A DNA stretch of 64,000 nucleotides from Aeropyrum camini SY1 = JCM 12091 (GCF_000591035.1 NC_022521.1:248001-312000), one strand, 5' to 3'. Shown: positions 26,356 to 35,061, counted from the stretch's first letter. Program-made: numbers and translations. The notes: generated by a model not told the origin, from the sequence alone.

Positions 26356-26604
26356 TTGGCGCTGGAGGACCTTGTCGCGGTGTACAGCCAGGCTAAGGAG
26401 CTGCTGTGGCAGGGGGGTTTCGATGTCAGCTACTACCTGGTCGTTTTCGGGATAGCGCTGCTCTCGGTCGTGGGCGCGTTCACCCTAGGCCTGGTGGGCT
26501 ACAGGCTTCTGAACGCCGCGGTTAACACCGACACAGCAGGCCTTCTAAAGATAACGTTCCTACTGGCGGCAGTTCTCCTAGTGGTGGGAGTGCTTCTGCC
26601 TTGA
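26356..26604 (+). CDS. Small membrane protein with two TM segments
   Basis: An 82-residue protein starting at a TTG preceded by GGTGAGG five bases upstream. After an amphipathic N terminus (ALEDLVAVYSQAKELLW) come two membrane segments, VSYYLVVFGIALLSVVGAFTLGLV and LLKITFLLAAVLLVVGVLLP. The family is not recognised. A longer frame from 26245 is possible but its extension looks non-coding and would precede the TATA element. It is convergent with the ATP synthase operon; an association with that complex is only a guess from location. Confidence 0.6.
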   Translation: MALEDLVAVYSQAKELLWQGGFDVSYYLVVFGIALLSVVGAFTLGLVGYRLLNAAVNTDTAGLLKITFLLAAVLLVVGVLLP

Positions 26605-26634
26605 GGAAGCCTGCGGGCCTTAGGCCGGGCTTAT

Positions 26635-27270
26635 CTACTGTGTTTTTACCTCCATCTTCCTCTTGATCATCTTGAGCCTGACGAAATCCTCCCTCATCCG
26701 GTCCTCTAGAACTAGCTTTATAAACTTGATAGCGTTCTGGTAGCTAGGTAGTATGACGTAGTCTAGAGCGTTTATCAGCCGCTGCGTATCCTTCAACTCC
26801 CGTATTAGACGCTGGAGCGTCTCCTCGTACTCCGCAAGCTTTAGAAGCTTGTCGAGTATGTTGCCCATGTCTAGGATAGACTGTACCAGCTTGGGGTCGG
26901 AGCCCGCGGGCAGGGGTAAGGGGGGCACCGTCTCCTCCTTCAGGCTGAAGACTGGGGTCTTCACCGCGAACAGCGTCCTAGTCGAGACAGCCACCTCGAG
27001 GCTGCCCTCCGCGGGGGCTGTGAATGCCCTAGCCCTCTCTATCCCCTCCGCGGCGACGCCTAGATAATAATTCTGGTATATCTTCTCAAGCTCGCTGTAA
27101 ACCTCCCTCTGATACCGCACATACTCTGCCGCCATGCTGGTTATATAGTGGAGGATTACCTCCCTCTTCTCCTCCATAACCCTCCTGATACGCCTCAGCA
27201 TAGCAAGCTCCCGCCGGAGCCTGATGAGGTTTATCTTCGTCGGCAGCACCTTCCTCGGGTCCACGGCCAA
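26635..27270 (-). CDS. atpD: A-type ATP synthase subunit D
   Basis: Central-stalk subunit of the archaeal A1Ao ATP synthase. The conserved N-terminal [21 protein letters not shown] and C-terminal [32 protein letters not shown] are diagnostic; the protein forms a long coiled coil. I use the TTG at 27270, nine bases after GGGGGTG; a frame-compatible ATG six codons earlier lies within the likely ribosome-binding site. It is the last gene of the F-E-A-B-D cluster. Confidence 0.95.
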   Translation of the reverse strand: MAVDPRKVLPTKINLIRLRRELAMLRRIRRVMEEKREVILHYITSMAAEYVRYQREVYSELEKIYQNYYLGVAAEGIERARAFTAPAEGSLEVAVSTRTLFAVKTPVFSLKEETVPPLPLPAGSDPKLVQSILDMGNILDKLLKLAEYEETLQRLIRELKDTQRLINALDYVILPSYQNAIKFIKLVLEDRMREDFVRLKMIKRKMEVKTQ

Positions 27271-27328
27271 CGCACAACACACCCCCATGCTGGGCTGGAG
27301 ATTAGCCTAGGGCGGGGTCAGGCCTCCC

Positions 27329-28720
27329 CTACCCGGCCTTGTATTTGGGGTGGTACTTCTTTATGGTCTCCTCCTTTATGTTGACTAGCTCCTCCTCAGG
27401 AAGCACCGAGAGTATCTCCCAGGCTATGTCAAGAGTCTCTTCTATACTCCTGTTCTCCCTCTCACCCTGTTTCAGGAACCTCTGTTCAAAGAGGTCTGCG
27501 AACTTGAGGTAGCGCCTGTCACGCTCGCTGAGGCTCTCCTCACCGACAACCGCCGCCAGGCTCCTGAGCTCCACGCCTCTGCTGTAGGAGGCGTAGAGCT
27601 GGTTGCTTACCTGGGCGTGGTCTTCCCTGGTCTTTCCGGGACCTATACCCTCCTTCATGAGCCTGGAGAGACTCATGAGCACGTTTATAGGCGGGTAGAT
27701 GCCCCTGTTGTGGAGCTCCCTGCTCAGCACTATCTGGCCCTCGGTTATATAGCCTGTGAGGTCTGGTATGGGGTGGGTTATGTCGTCGTTGGGCATAGTC
27801 AGTATGGGCATCTGGGTTATGCTCCCCTTTTTGCCCTTGACCCTGCCCGCCCTCTCGTATATGCTCGCCAGGTCGCTGTAGAGGTAGCCCGGATAACCCT
27901 GCCTCCCGGGGACCTCTTCCCTCGCCGCGCTTATCTCTCTCAGAGCCTCCGCGTAGTTGGTCATATCGGTTATTATGACTAGCACATGCATATCCCTCTC
28001 GTAGGCGAGGTACTCGGCCAGCGTCAGGGCGGCCCTTGGGGTTATCAGCCTGATCATAGCGGGCTCGTCAGCCAGGTTGACGAACATCGCCACCCTGCCC
28101 AGCGCACCCGTCTCTTCGAAGAACTTTTTGAAGAACAGGAAGTCATCGTACTTGATGCCAATGGCCGAGAAAACTACGGCGAACTCCTCCTCCTCACCCC
28201 TCACAGTAGCCTGCCTGGCAATCTGGGCCGCCAGCCTGTTGTGGGGGAGGCCGGCGCCACTGAATATCGGCAGCTTCTGCCCCCTAACCAGCGTGTTCAT
28301 ACCGTCTATAGCGCTTACACCCGTCTGGATGAAGTCCTCCGGGTAAGCCCTCTCAGCAGGGTTTAGGGGAGCGCCGTTGACGTCTCTCCTCTCCTCGGCA
28401 TCTATCTTCGGGCCACCGTCTATAGGCTCGCCCAGCCCGTTCATAATCCTGCCCAGCATATCCTCCGTGACAGGTATCTCGAGGGGCCTACCCATGAACC
28501 TGACCACAGTGCCCGTCGGGCTTATACCCGTAGTCCCCTCGAAAACCTGGACCACGGCGTAGCCCATACCAACCTCTAGAACCCTCCCCCTCCTCCTCTC
28601 TCCAGACGCCGTCTCAACCTCTACTATCTCGTCGTAGGCTACCCTAGACACGCCCTCAACAACCAGGAGGGGACCCTTAATCTCGGATATATTCCTATAC
28701 TCCCTCACACCGAGAGCCAC
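27329..28720 (-). CDS. atpB: A-type ATP synthase subunit B
   Basis: Non-catalytic nucleotide-binding subunit of the A1 headpiece, about 463 residues. It starts near [23 protein letters not shown] and contains the [21 protein letters not shown] segment. This replaces the catalytic P-loop and is typical of subunit [19 protein letters not shown]-like sequence appears near the C terminus. The GTG at 28720 sits seven bases after GGGGTGGG; an earlier GTG at 28735 would add five residues. Confidence 0.96.
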   Translation of the reverse strand: MALGVREYRNISEIKGPLLVVEGVSRVAYDEIVEVETASGERRRGRVLEVGMGYAVVQVFEGTTGISPTGTVVRFMGRPLEIPVTEDMLGRIMNGLGEPIDGGPKIDAEERRDVNGAPLNPAERAYPEDFIQTGVSAIDGMNTLVRGQKLPIFSGAGLPHNRLAAQIARQATVRGEEEEFAVVFSAIGIKYDDFLFFKKFFEETGALGRVAMFVNLADEPAMIRLITPRAALTLAEYLAYERDMHVLVIITDMTNYAEALREISAAREEVPGRQGYPGYLYSDLASIYERAGRVKGKKGSITQMPILTMPNDDITHPIPDLTGYITEGQIVLSRELHNRGIYPPINVLMSLSRLMKEGIGPGKTREDHAQVSNQLYASYSRGVELRSLAAVVGEESLSERDRRYLKFADLFEQRFLKQGERENRSIEETLDIAWEILSVLPEEELVNIKEETIKKYHPKYKAG

Positions 28721-28766
28721 CGGAACCCACCCCACACGAAGGCCTAGGGAGACACCTGGAAAAGGG

Positions 28767-30560
28767 CTAGGTGGAGCCGAGCTGCTCCAGCGTCTTCAGC
28801 GCCCTATCCCTTATCTCGTCTATCTTCTCCAGCTGGTCGTTCGGTATCGTGAACTTCGCCTTAACAATGTCTATGTAGAGCCTGCCAAGGGCCTGGAGTA
28901 TCTGCTGCGTCGTGACGCCCCTCTCAATCAGCTCCAGGCTCTTCCTGTGTATATCCATTATCATCTTAAGCAGCCTGAACTGCTTCTGCGGCGTGGAGAA
29001 AGCGTCTATGGGGTCGAAGGCGTTCTGCTTTAGGAAACCGTCTTTAATAAGCCTAGCCGTCTCAAGAACCATCTTATCCTTCTCGTCCAGCCCCTCTGTA
29101 CCCACCAGCCTGACTATCTCCTGGAGCTCGCTCTCCCTCAGGAGTATATCCATAGCCTCGTCCCTATACTCCCTCCACCTCTTATCAACATTCTCGTGCC
29201 ACCACTGGGTGACGAGGTCGACGTAGGCGCTGTAGCTCATGAGCCAGTTGATTGCCGGGTAGTGCCTGCTGTATGCCAGCTTCGTGTCAAGAGCCCAGAA
29301 CACCCTTATGAACCTCGTTGTGTGGCTCGTCACTGGCTCGCTGAAGTCCCCGCCCGGCGGACTAACAGCGCCAACCACCGTCACGCTACCGTTCCTCTCG
29401 GGGGAGCCTAGAGCCTTGACCCTGCCCGCCCTCTCGTAGAACTCCGCCAGCCTCGAGGCGAGATAGCTCGGGTAGCCCTCCTCCGCTGGCATCTCCTCGA
29501 GACGGCCTGCTATCTCCCTCAGCGCCTCCGCCCACCTGCTTGTAGAGTCTGCTACAAGCAGGACGTCATAGCCCATGTCCCTATAGTACTCTGCTATCGT
29601 TATGCCCACGTAGATGCTGGCCTCCCTAGCGGCCACGGGCATGTTGCTCGTGTTTGCTATGAGCACCGTCCTATCCATGAGGGGCTTCCCGGTCCACGGG
29701 TCCTTATACTTGGGGAACCTCTCTAGGACCTCGGTCATCTCGTTGCCCCGCTCCCCACAGCCTATATATATGACAACCCTCGCCTCGCTCCACTGGGCAA
29801 GCGAGTGGAGGGTCACCGTCTTCCCCGTGCCGAACCCTCCGGGAACAGCGCCAGTACCGCCCTTCGCCATGGGGAAGAAGGTGTCTATAATCCTAACACC
29901 CGTTATCAGAGGGAGCTGGGGCTCTAGCTTCTCCTTGAAGGGCCTGGGTATACGGACGGGCCACCTTTGGTGCATCCTAATCTCAACATCTCTACCGTCC
30001 CTCTCGACCACCGCTATCGTGTCCTCAACACTATAGTCGCCCTCGCCCGCGAGCCACTTGAGCCTCCCTCTGATGCCTGGGGGCACCATGACTACGTGCT
30101 CTATCAGGCTAGTCTCCGGCACCCTACCAAGGGCGTCGCCCCCCTCGACCTTATCACCCTCCTTCAGCGGCTCCGGCTTGAAGTGGAACTTCTTATCCCT
30201 CGGGAGGGGAGGCGCCTGTACTCCCCTCTCGACGAACATCCTCCTCCTAGGATCTACCTCGGCCACCCTCTCGGCGATTATGGGTAGGGGCCTCTGGACA
30301 CCGTCGTATATAGTGCCAAGGAGTCCCGGGCCGAGTTCCACGCTCAGGGGGGCGCCGGTGCCGACGACAGGCTCCCCAGGCCTTAGGCCGCTGGTGGACT
30401 CGTAGACCTGTATGAAAGCCCTATCCCCCCTAATCCTCGTTATCTCACCTATAAGCCTGTCCTCGCCAACATAGACCATCTCATACATCTGAGCGCCGCT
30501 CATACCCTCCGCCACGACTAGGGGGCCGGATATCCTGACTATACTCCCCTTAACAGCCAA
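28767..30560 (-). CDS. atpA: A-type ATP synthase subunit A (catalytic)
   Basis: Catalytic subunit, about 597 residues. The P-loop is GGFGTGKTV in [26 protein letters not shown]. Other signatures are [20 protein letters not shown], the archaeal non-homologous insertion with [10 protein letters not shown], and [20 protein letters not shown] start at 30560 with GGGGGTG nine bases upstream. No intein interrupts the P-loop region, unlike in some Archaea. The gene lies between subunits E and B. Confidence 0.97.
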   Translation of the reverse strand: MAVKGSIVRISGPLVVAEGMSGAQMYEMVYVGEDRLIGEITRIRGDRAFIQVYESTSGLRPGEPVVGTGAPLSVELGPGLLGTIYDGVQRPLPIIAERVAEVDPRRRMFVERGVQAPPLPRDKKFHFKPEPLKEGDKVEGGDALGRVPETSLIEHVVMVPPGIRGRLKWLAGEGDYSVEDTIAVVERDGRDVEIRMHQRWPVRIPRPFKEKLEPQLPLITGVRIIDTFFPMAKGGTGAVPGGFGTGKTVTLHSLAQWSEARVVIYIGCGERGNEMTEVLERFPKYKDPWTGKPLMDRTVLIANTSNMPVAAREASIYVGITIAEYYRDMGYDVLLVADSTSRWAEALREIAGRLEEMPAEEGYPSYLASRLAEFYERAGRVKALGSPERNGSVTVVGAVSPPGGDFSEPVTSHTTRFIRVFWALDTKLAYSRHYPAINWLMSYSAYVDLVTQWWHENVDKRWREYRDEAMDILLRESELQEIVRLVGTEGLDEKDKMVLETARLIKDGFLKQNAFDPIDAFSTPQKQFRLLKMIMDIHRKSLELIERGVTTQQILQALGRLYIDIVKAKFTIPNDQLEKIDEIRDRALKTLEQLGST

Positions 30561-30598
30561 TACCCACACACCCCCAAGCTAGAAGCGTCAGGCCGGCT

Positions 30599-31201
30599 TT
30601 AAGTTTCGAATAGAGCCCTCTTCACTGACCTCCTTAGCCTAGGCTCCTCTGCAGCGATAATATTATTAACAGTATAGTCCAGCCTCGCGCCGTCCTCAAG
30701 CTCGACTATGACGCCTCCGTATATACCCTCGAGCGTCTCAACCACAGCTCCCCCCAGCCCCAGCCTCCCCAGGATTTCTTCCACAAGCTCCTTATCCTCC
30801 GGAGCACATAGCACCTTAGCTATAGAGCCTCCAGACTCCTTTCCAGCGCTCTCCAACACCCTCTCAACATACCGCCTGTAACTCTCCATACCAGCCTTCC
30901 TCCTCCTGAACTCGGCCAAAGCCTCTTGCATGAGCCTCGACACCAGCTCGTCCTTAACCCTCTCAGCCTCGGTTCTAACCTCAAGGTCGGCCTTAGACTT
31001 GAGCCCGTGTAGCCTCTCACGAGCCTCCTCAACCCTCGCCTCTAGCCTCTTCCTCGCGGCCGAAAGGGCAGACTTGTAAGCCTCCTCAACAAGCTTCAAA
31101 CCCGCCTCACGAGCCTCCTCTACCCTAGCCAAGGCATCCTCAAACGGCTTCTCGAGAACAGTCTCAGCAAACCTCCTAGGATCACCCTGAATCCTGGCCA
31201 A
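30599..31201 (-). CDS. atpE: A-type ATP synthase subunit E
   Basis: Peripheral-stalk subunit, 200 residues. The N-terminal half is a long charged coiled coil rich in Ala, Arg and Glu (RVEEAREAGLKLVEEAYKSAL, RLEARVEEARERLHGLKSKADLEVRTEAERVKDELVS). The C-terminal domain has EGIYGGVIVELEDGARLDYTVNN, characteristic of subunit E. It lies between subunits F and A. Confidence 0.92.
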   Translation of the reverse strand: MARIQGDPRRFAETVLEKPFEDALARVEEAREAGLKLVEEAYKSALSAARKRLEARVEEARERLHGLKSKADLEVRTEAERVKDELVSRLMQEALAEFRRRKAGMESYRRYVERVLESAGKESGGSIAKVLCAPEDKELVEEILGRLGLGGAVVETLEGIYGGVIVELEDGARLDYTVNNIIAAEEPRLRRSVKRALFET

Positions 31202-31215
31202 CCAGCGTGCACCCC

Positions 31216-31524
31216 CTATCCGAAGCCGAGGGCACGGGCTATTAGCTTCTTAACGTCTATGGGCTCCGCCTTCTCCCCCATAGACGGTATTACAAGTAGG
31301 GTTGCGCCGAGCCTGTCAGCCTCCCTCCGCAACAGCTCCTCATCCTCCACGAGGTGCTTAAGGACCAGGACGATCCTAGCCCCACCCTCAGCCACGCCCT
31401 TACGAAGAGCCCTGAGGACCTCATCCCCCCCGGCAACCTCCACCACACTAGCGCCCACACCCATAAACAGCGGGGCAGTCTCCCTATCGACTATAGCGAG
31501 AAGCTTACCACCCGCCTCAGCCAC
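31216..31524 (-). CDS. atpF: A-type ATP synthase subunit F
   Basis: Regulatory stalk subunit of 102 residues: VAEAGGKLLAIVDRETAPLFMGVGASVVEVAG begins a Rossmann-like fold, followed by ARIVLVLKHLVED and TLLVIPSM. I place the start at the GTG at 31524, because it has GGGTG seven bases upstream and gives the normal family length. A much longer open frame exists upstream but looks non-coding. It is the promoter-proximal gene of the visible ATP synthase cluster; subunits C, I and K are not in this window. Confidence 0.9.
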   Translation of the reverse strand: MAEAGGKLLAIVDRETAPLFMGVGASVVEVAGGDEVLRALRKGVAEGGARIVLVLKHLVEDEELLRREADRLGATLLVIPSMGEKAEPIDVKKLIARALGFG

Positions 31525-31590
31525 CGTCCAACACCCAAACCCTCTCCAGCACCAGCGCTGAAACCCATGGGACTTCTTTACCCCCAACAC

Positions 31591-31600
31591 TTTTATCCAC
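31591..31600 (-). promoter_or_regulatory. TATA-like element of the ATP synthase operon
   Basis: Minus-strand GTGGATAAAAGTG about 70 bases before the subunit F start. It is the clearest AT-rich element in the divergent gap 31525-31687, implying a leader of roughly 45 bases. Confidence 0.5.
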
Positions 31601-31687
31601 ACCCGGGAATAACCCGGGGGCGTGTACCCGCCATTCCCCAGTGTATAACTGCTCCACACCCCCTCCCTGGCCGGAGGGTGAGCGGGG

Positions 31688-32716
31688 GTGGCCACTGTTC
31701 TGGGGGGTATGGTGCCTAGGCCTCCCTGGAGATACAGGCTGCTGGCGGCTATACATGCACACAGGAACGCGGGCGACCCTGGGGCGGACCCTGTTGTGGA
31801 GAGGGCTATAGACGGTCTTGTGAAGGCGACTTCAAGGGCTGTCCTTGGGGTTGAGAAGCCCGGCTGGATAACCTCTGGGGCTAGTGAGGGCAACCTGCTA
31901 GCCCTCTACAGCCTGCGGGAGGAGGGGTATAGGAGGGTTTTAACGTTCGACACATCACACTACAGCATACACAAGTCTGCCAGGATGCTTTCGATGGATC
32001 TAGAACTTCTCCCGACAGAGAGCGGTAGGCCCAGTCTCGAACTCCTCGAGAAGAAGGCGACTCCAGAGACGGTAATCGTGGCCACCGTCGGCACCACCCA
32101 GGAAGGGCTGGTGGACCCTGTGGGGGAGATAGCTCGCATCGCTAGAAGCGCGGGCGCCGCTGTACACGTGGACGCCGCCTACGGCGGCTACATAGCTAGG
32201 TTCCTAACAGGCAAGGCCAGGTTCTCCCTCGACCCACCTATTCATACCCTAGTGGTCGACGCCCACAAGATACCCGAGGCACCCCCTCCTGCTGGTGTTA
32301 TATTAGCCTCCAACCAGCGGATACTAGACAACCTCTGGTTTGAGTCACCCTACATACCCAGCGGCAGGCAGTTCGGAGTCCTAGGCACCAGGCCGGGAGG
32401 CCCCATAGTGGCGGCGTGGAGGAGGGTTGAAAACCTCGAGAGAAACCCCGGCTTCCCCAGGCTCGCCAGCATCCTAATGAGGAGGCTCAGGAAGACACTG
32501 GAAGCCCTCGAAAGACTCGGCTACAAGACACCAGTAACTCCCGACCTGCCAGTTGCCTGCGCAACACACCCCAGGATGGGGGAGGTCCTCGAAAGACTTG
32601 AAGCCTTGGGAGTACGAGTCTACAGGTGCCCCCGGTACAACGGGGTGAGAATAGTAATGATGCCGAGCACAAGACCGAAAACCTACGTAAAGTATCTAGC
32701 CTTGGATAAAAGCTAG
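31688..32716 (+). CDS. mfnA: Group II PLP-dependent decarboxylase (MfnA-like)
   Basis: A 342-residue pyridoxal-phosphate enzyme. Landmarks are ITSGASEGNLLALYSLRE, TFDTSHYSIHKSARML, VATVGTTQEGLVDPV, VHVDAAYGGYIARF and the PLP Lys in LVVDAHKIPEAPPPAG. This is the aspartate/tyrosine decarboxylase (MfnA) group of Archaea, which makes beta-alanine for CoA or tyramine for methanofuran. Methanofuran is not expected here, so aspartate decarboxylation for CoA is the better guess. GTG start, or ATG at 31709 after GGGGGG. The segment from HVDAAYGG to DAHK keeps both the Asp and Lys, so it looks active. Confidence 0.85.
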   Translation: MATVLGGMVPRPPWRYRLLAAIHAHRNAGDPGADPVVERAIDGLVKATSRAVLGVEKPGWITSGASEGNLLALYSLREEGYRRVLTFDTSHYSIHKSARMLSMDLELLPTESGRPSLELLEKKATPETVIVATVGTTQEGLVDPVGEIARIARSAGAAVHVDAAYGGYIARFLTGKARFSLDPPIHTLVVDAHKIPEAPPPAGVILASNQRILDNLWFESPYIPSGRQFGVLGTRPGGPIVAAWRRVENLERNPGFPRLASILMRRLRKTLEALERLGYKTPVTPDLPVACATHPRMGEVLERLEALGVRVYRCPRYNGVRIVMMPSTRPKTYVKYLALDKS

Positions 32717-32778
32717 CCCGACTAACAAGTCGTGTTTCCCATCCTAACCCTGATTTTATTATAATAAATGGGAAAGGC

Positions 32779-32786
32779 TACTATTA
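32779..32786 (+). promoter_or_regulatory. TATA-like element before csx1
   Basis: The 88-base gap is AT-rich. ACTATTAAG (about 32779-32787) sits roughly 22 bases before the ATG at 32805, suggesting a leaderless message. A second run, TTTATTATAATAAATG (32755-32770), lies further upstream. Confidence 0.4.
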
Positions 32787-33062
32787 AGTGTGGGAGCTTA
32801 ATTTATGGCCTCCATATTGATAGCAGTTTGGGGTAACATGTTTCAATGGGGCCAGGCCGTATACAGAGTTTCATGCAGTTCTCAGGCTATTGACAATAAA
32901 GTACATGAGATAAAGAGCAGATCCTCCACTAGAGCTATATGGGACTGCATCAACCCGGATAAGGTCGTTATAATTGCTCCTGACTCAATAATAGCCGCCT
33001 CAGGAAAGGGTTGCACTCCGCAAGGTGTTATTAGCAACTATGTACAGCGGGCTAAAGTTTCC

Positions 33063-33069
33063 AAAAAAA
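33063..33069 (+). repeat. A7 homopolymer at the first csx1 frameshift
   Basis: Seven adenines follow TCC in the upstream csx1 frame. With six adenines the reading would pass directly into the frame carrying the DLTHG motif. Such runs are typical sites of replication or transcriptional slippage; a sequencing error is also possible at this one site. Confidence 0.8.
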
Positions 33070-33757
33070 TACAGCGAGTTTAAACAACTGTCAAGTAAAG
33101 TAGTAGAGTCGTGGCTTAGGGAGTGCGAGAACTTGGAACATGCTGACGTTGAGGTGGTACCCAACATAGGCTGGTACGGCGTTGACTATTGGCTACGTCT
33201 TAACATTCCCGCCACTGGCACGCCTTTCGACCAGGCAGGCTTCTTCATACTTTATTATATTCTCAAACACTTAGACAGCATAGAAGACGAAAGTATAGAT
33301 GTTCATTTAGACCTTACCCACGGTCTCAACTATTTGACAACACTCTTGAGAGACATAGGCCCATTCACTGCCACATGCCACGCCATGGCAAAAGGAGTTG
33401 ATATGACGCTTCATGTTTACAATAGCGAGCCCTATCCTTCGCCCAGACCTAACAACATCCCCAGGCTCGCCATATACAAGGTTGGCGAGCAGTCTATGAG
33501 CCTAAGAACGGCGTGGACAACTCTACTTAGTGCTATAGTGGACCTTGGTAGCCGAAAACTGGAGCTTATAAAACCCTCAGCTGGCAATAGACTTCCTAGC
33601 AGTTTGGAAGAAACCCTCGCATCCGCCAGGAAGCTCTACTCTAGAACTCTTGAGAGTGTGGGTATATACCTCTCATCAGCCCCTCTGGCGGCATACTACT
33701 ACAGCCGTAGCTTCGCTAAAGCTGGAGAAGAGCCCTACTTATCATCACTAGGATTAC

Positions 33758-33773
33758 TTAATATCTTAATATC
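33758..33773 (+). repeat. Perfect 8-bp tandem duplication TTAATATC at the second csx1 frameshift
   Basis: TTAATATC occurs twice back to back (33758-33765 and 33766-33773). The duplication changes frame and brings in the TAG at 33775-33777. Deleting one copy reads straight from GLLNI into IEDAIDNMVNVEG of the HEPN segment. An exact tandem copy at the exact breakpoint identifies the mutation. Confidence 0.9.
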
Positions 33774-34232
33774 ATAGAGGATGCTATAGACAACATGGTA
33801 AACGTGGAGGGTAGAGGGAGAGAACTCCTTGTAGAGTGGAGAAGTACATTGAAGCTACAGCCGGCCAAGGCGCTGATCGCCTCAGCAGCCATAGCCCAAC
33901 ACGTTGTAAACGCGGTAAAACAAGAAATCGATAATCAGGAAGGACTTGCGTTACAAAAACTAGAGGAGATAAACACCAGGCTATCCAGCCCTAACAAAAT
34001 GCTGGCCGACGAAGAGCTATCAAACATAAGGGACGGGTGTCTCAAGAAAAAGCCTAATGTAGTATGTCAACTACAAGTCTATAGAAAATGGCCCGATAAG
34101 GAATGCCGCGAGACAGGTATAAACAAGAGAAACTTCTACGCGCACGCCGGGCTAGAGAAGAACGTAACACAACTCGTAGAAAGAGACGGTACACTTTACC
34201 TAAGATATTGCCCTCAAGCCGAAAAAATATGA

Positions 34233-34400
34233 AAATATCTAAGAAAATAGCGGCTGACATACTTCATATTAAATTAAATAGACTAAAAATTAACAATTAA
34301 CGGAAAAATTATCTGGATGAAAAGGGGCTTGCGGCACACAGCATTAATATTTCTTCAACTTCCAGCCTAGACCGAATACAATCAAACAAAAGTTTGTTTA
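34233..34400. other. AT-rich intergenic stretch
   Basis: About 168 bases between csx1 and the tRNA-Thr gene, strikingly AT-rich for this genome. I see no ORF, CRISPR repeat or copy of a tRNA end. The only structure is the small hairpin next to the tRNA. Confidence 0.6.
34384..34399 (-). terminator. Terminator-like hairpin after tRNA-Thr
   Basis: AAACAAA and TTTGTTT (7-bp arms, 2-base spacer) form an AT-rich inverted repeat immediately 3' of the tRNA CCA end on the minus strand, with T-runs on the transcribed strand. Its position suggests termination of the tRNA transcript. Confidence 0.4.
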
Positions 34401-34495
34401 TGGAGCCGCCGGCGGGATTCGAACCCGCGACCACCGGCTTACAAGGCCGGCGCTTTAGGCCCCGCGCAGGGGTCTGCCTGCTGAGCTACGGCGGC
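34401..34495 (-). tRNA. tRNA-Thr(UGU) with an intron in the D arm
   Basis: Minus-strand tRNA with acceptor GCCGCCG/CGGCGGC, discriminator U and an encoded CCA (34401-34403). The anticodon stem-loop is CCGGC-CUUGUAA-GCCGG, anticodon UGU (Thr). The T arm is GCGGG-UUCGAAU-CCCGC. The sequence only folds normally if about 19 bases (beginning CCCCTGCG, with internal CCCC/GGGG pairing) are removed after GGCAGA, restoring the D arm GCUC...GAGC. That leaves 73 bases plus CCA. Exact splice sites are ambiguous by one base. A TTTAAA element lies at 34529-34534. Confidence 0.88.
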
Positions 34496-34528
34496 TCTCC
34501 CCTGGTTTTGTTTGCTTTATTCTTGGGG

Positions 34529-34534
34529 TTTAAA
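34529..34534 (-). promoter_or_regulatory. TATA-like element of tRNA-Thr
   Basis: CCTTTAAACCCC on the minus strand, 34-39 bases upstream of the mature tRNA 5' end, the usual distance for an archaeal tRNA promoter with a short leader. Confidence 0.5.
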
Positions 34535-34573
34535 GGGTTTGGGGCTTGTTGGGGGCCTGGGAGTGCTTGGGGT

Positions 34574-34701
34574 TGGTGCCGCCGCCGGGATTCGAACCCG
34601 GGACCTCCGGATCTCCCAGGCCCCCAGGCGACTTCGGCCTGGAGAGTGATTGTAGCCGGGCCGTATGAGTCCGGCGCTCTGCCAGGCTGAGCTACGGCGG
34701 C
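34574..34701 (-). tRNA. CAU tRNA (elongator Met or Ile2) with a 51-base intron at 37/38
   Basis: Minus-strand tRNA with acceptor GCCGCCG/CGGCGGC, discriminator A and an encoded CCA (34574-34576). D arm GCUC-AGCCUGGCA-GAGC; T arm CCGGG-UUCGAAU-CCCGG. The anticodon loop CUCAUA is interrupted after position 37 by about 51 bases; removal gives CCGGA-CUCAUAA-UCCGG with anticodon CAU. The mature tRNA is 74 bases plus CCA. The anticodon stem lacks the GGG/CCC of initiators and the acceptor does not begin A1-U72, so it is elongator Met or the Ile2 tRNA (modified C34). Sequence alone does not separate these. Confidence 0.88.
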
Positions 34702-34742
34702 GCCCTGTATATGGGTGTTTCTGTGGTGAGTGGTTATGTGTG

Positions 34743-34925
34743 TTAAGTCTGGTCTAGCTGTTTTAATATGGCTTCCCGTATGAACTCGCTCCTCGTTAGC
34801 CCCTTCCTCTCTGCGTGGCGGTCTATCTCCTCGAGGAGGTCTGCTTCTATCTTGAATGTTACTACCTTGATTCTCCTCTCTCTCCTCCTGGGGGCGTAGG
34901 TGACTATTATCTCCATGGCTGCCAT
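34743..34925 (-). CDS. Ribbon-helix-helix (CopG-like) DNA-binding protein
   Basis: A 60-residue protein with the RHH fold: a beta strand KVVTFKIEADLLEEIDRHAERKG and a second helix TRSEFIREAILKQLD. Such proteins bind DNA as dimers and include antitoxins and plasmid copy-control repressors. No toxin-like gene is adjacent, so it may be an orphan regulator. It lies between the tRNA pair and a membrane-anchored protein, close to the csx1 islet, in a region that looks accessory. It is probably autoregulated. Confidence 0.82.
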   Translation of the reverse strand: MAAMEIIVTYAPRRRERRIKVVTFKIEADLLEEIDRHAERKGLTRSEFIREAILKQLDQT

Positions 34926-35061
34926 CGAGTCTCCCCGTGTTTGCGTTTCTCTGTAGTCTGTTTTGTGATATGCTGTTGTGAAACATGGGTCTATAGGGAG
35001 GGGGGTCTGCGTTCATATCTCGTGGATGACCGCAAGTATTTTTACAGGCTTCCCGGGGGGT

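Larger units (their letters stand above)
32805..34232 (+). pseudogene. csx1: Frameshifted csx1 (CARF-HEPN ribonuclease of type III CRISPR systems)
   Basis: Three consecutive frames together spell a full Csx1. Frame 1 (32805-33083) gives the CARF start ILIAVWGN. Frame 2 (to 33777) holds the DLTHG motif (33310-33324). Frame 3 (33795-34232) has the HEPN motif RNFYAH (34128-34145). Removing one A from the A7 run at 33063-33069 and one copy of the 8-bp repeat at 33758-33773 restores one 472-residue protein, with DLTHG at residue ~169 and RNFYAH at ~439. Csx1 binds cyclic oligoadenylate through CARF and cleaves RNA with HEPN. No other cas gene or array is visible. The locus is A+T-richer than its neighbours, consistent with transfer. 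Split, separately translated CARF and HEPN proteins cannot be excluded. Confidence 0.85.

Noticed and set aside
31525-31893. Long N-terminal extension of ATP synthase subunit F
   Set aside because: The extension has no family similarity and would put the start upstream of the TATA-like element; the GTG at 31524 gives the normal length.
32717-32804. Left attachment site of an integrated element
   Set aside because: I found no copy of the tRNA 3' end near the left edge of the csx1 islet.
32717-34400. CRISPR array near csx1
   Set aside because: No regularly spaced direct repeat is present; only the 8-bp tandem duplication occurs.
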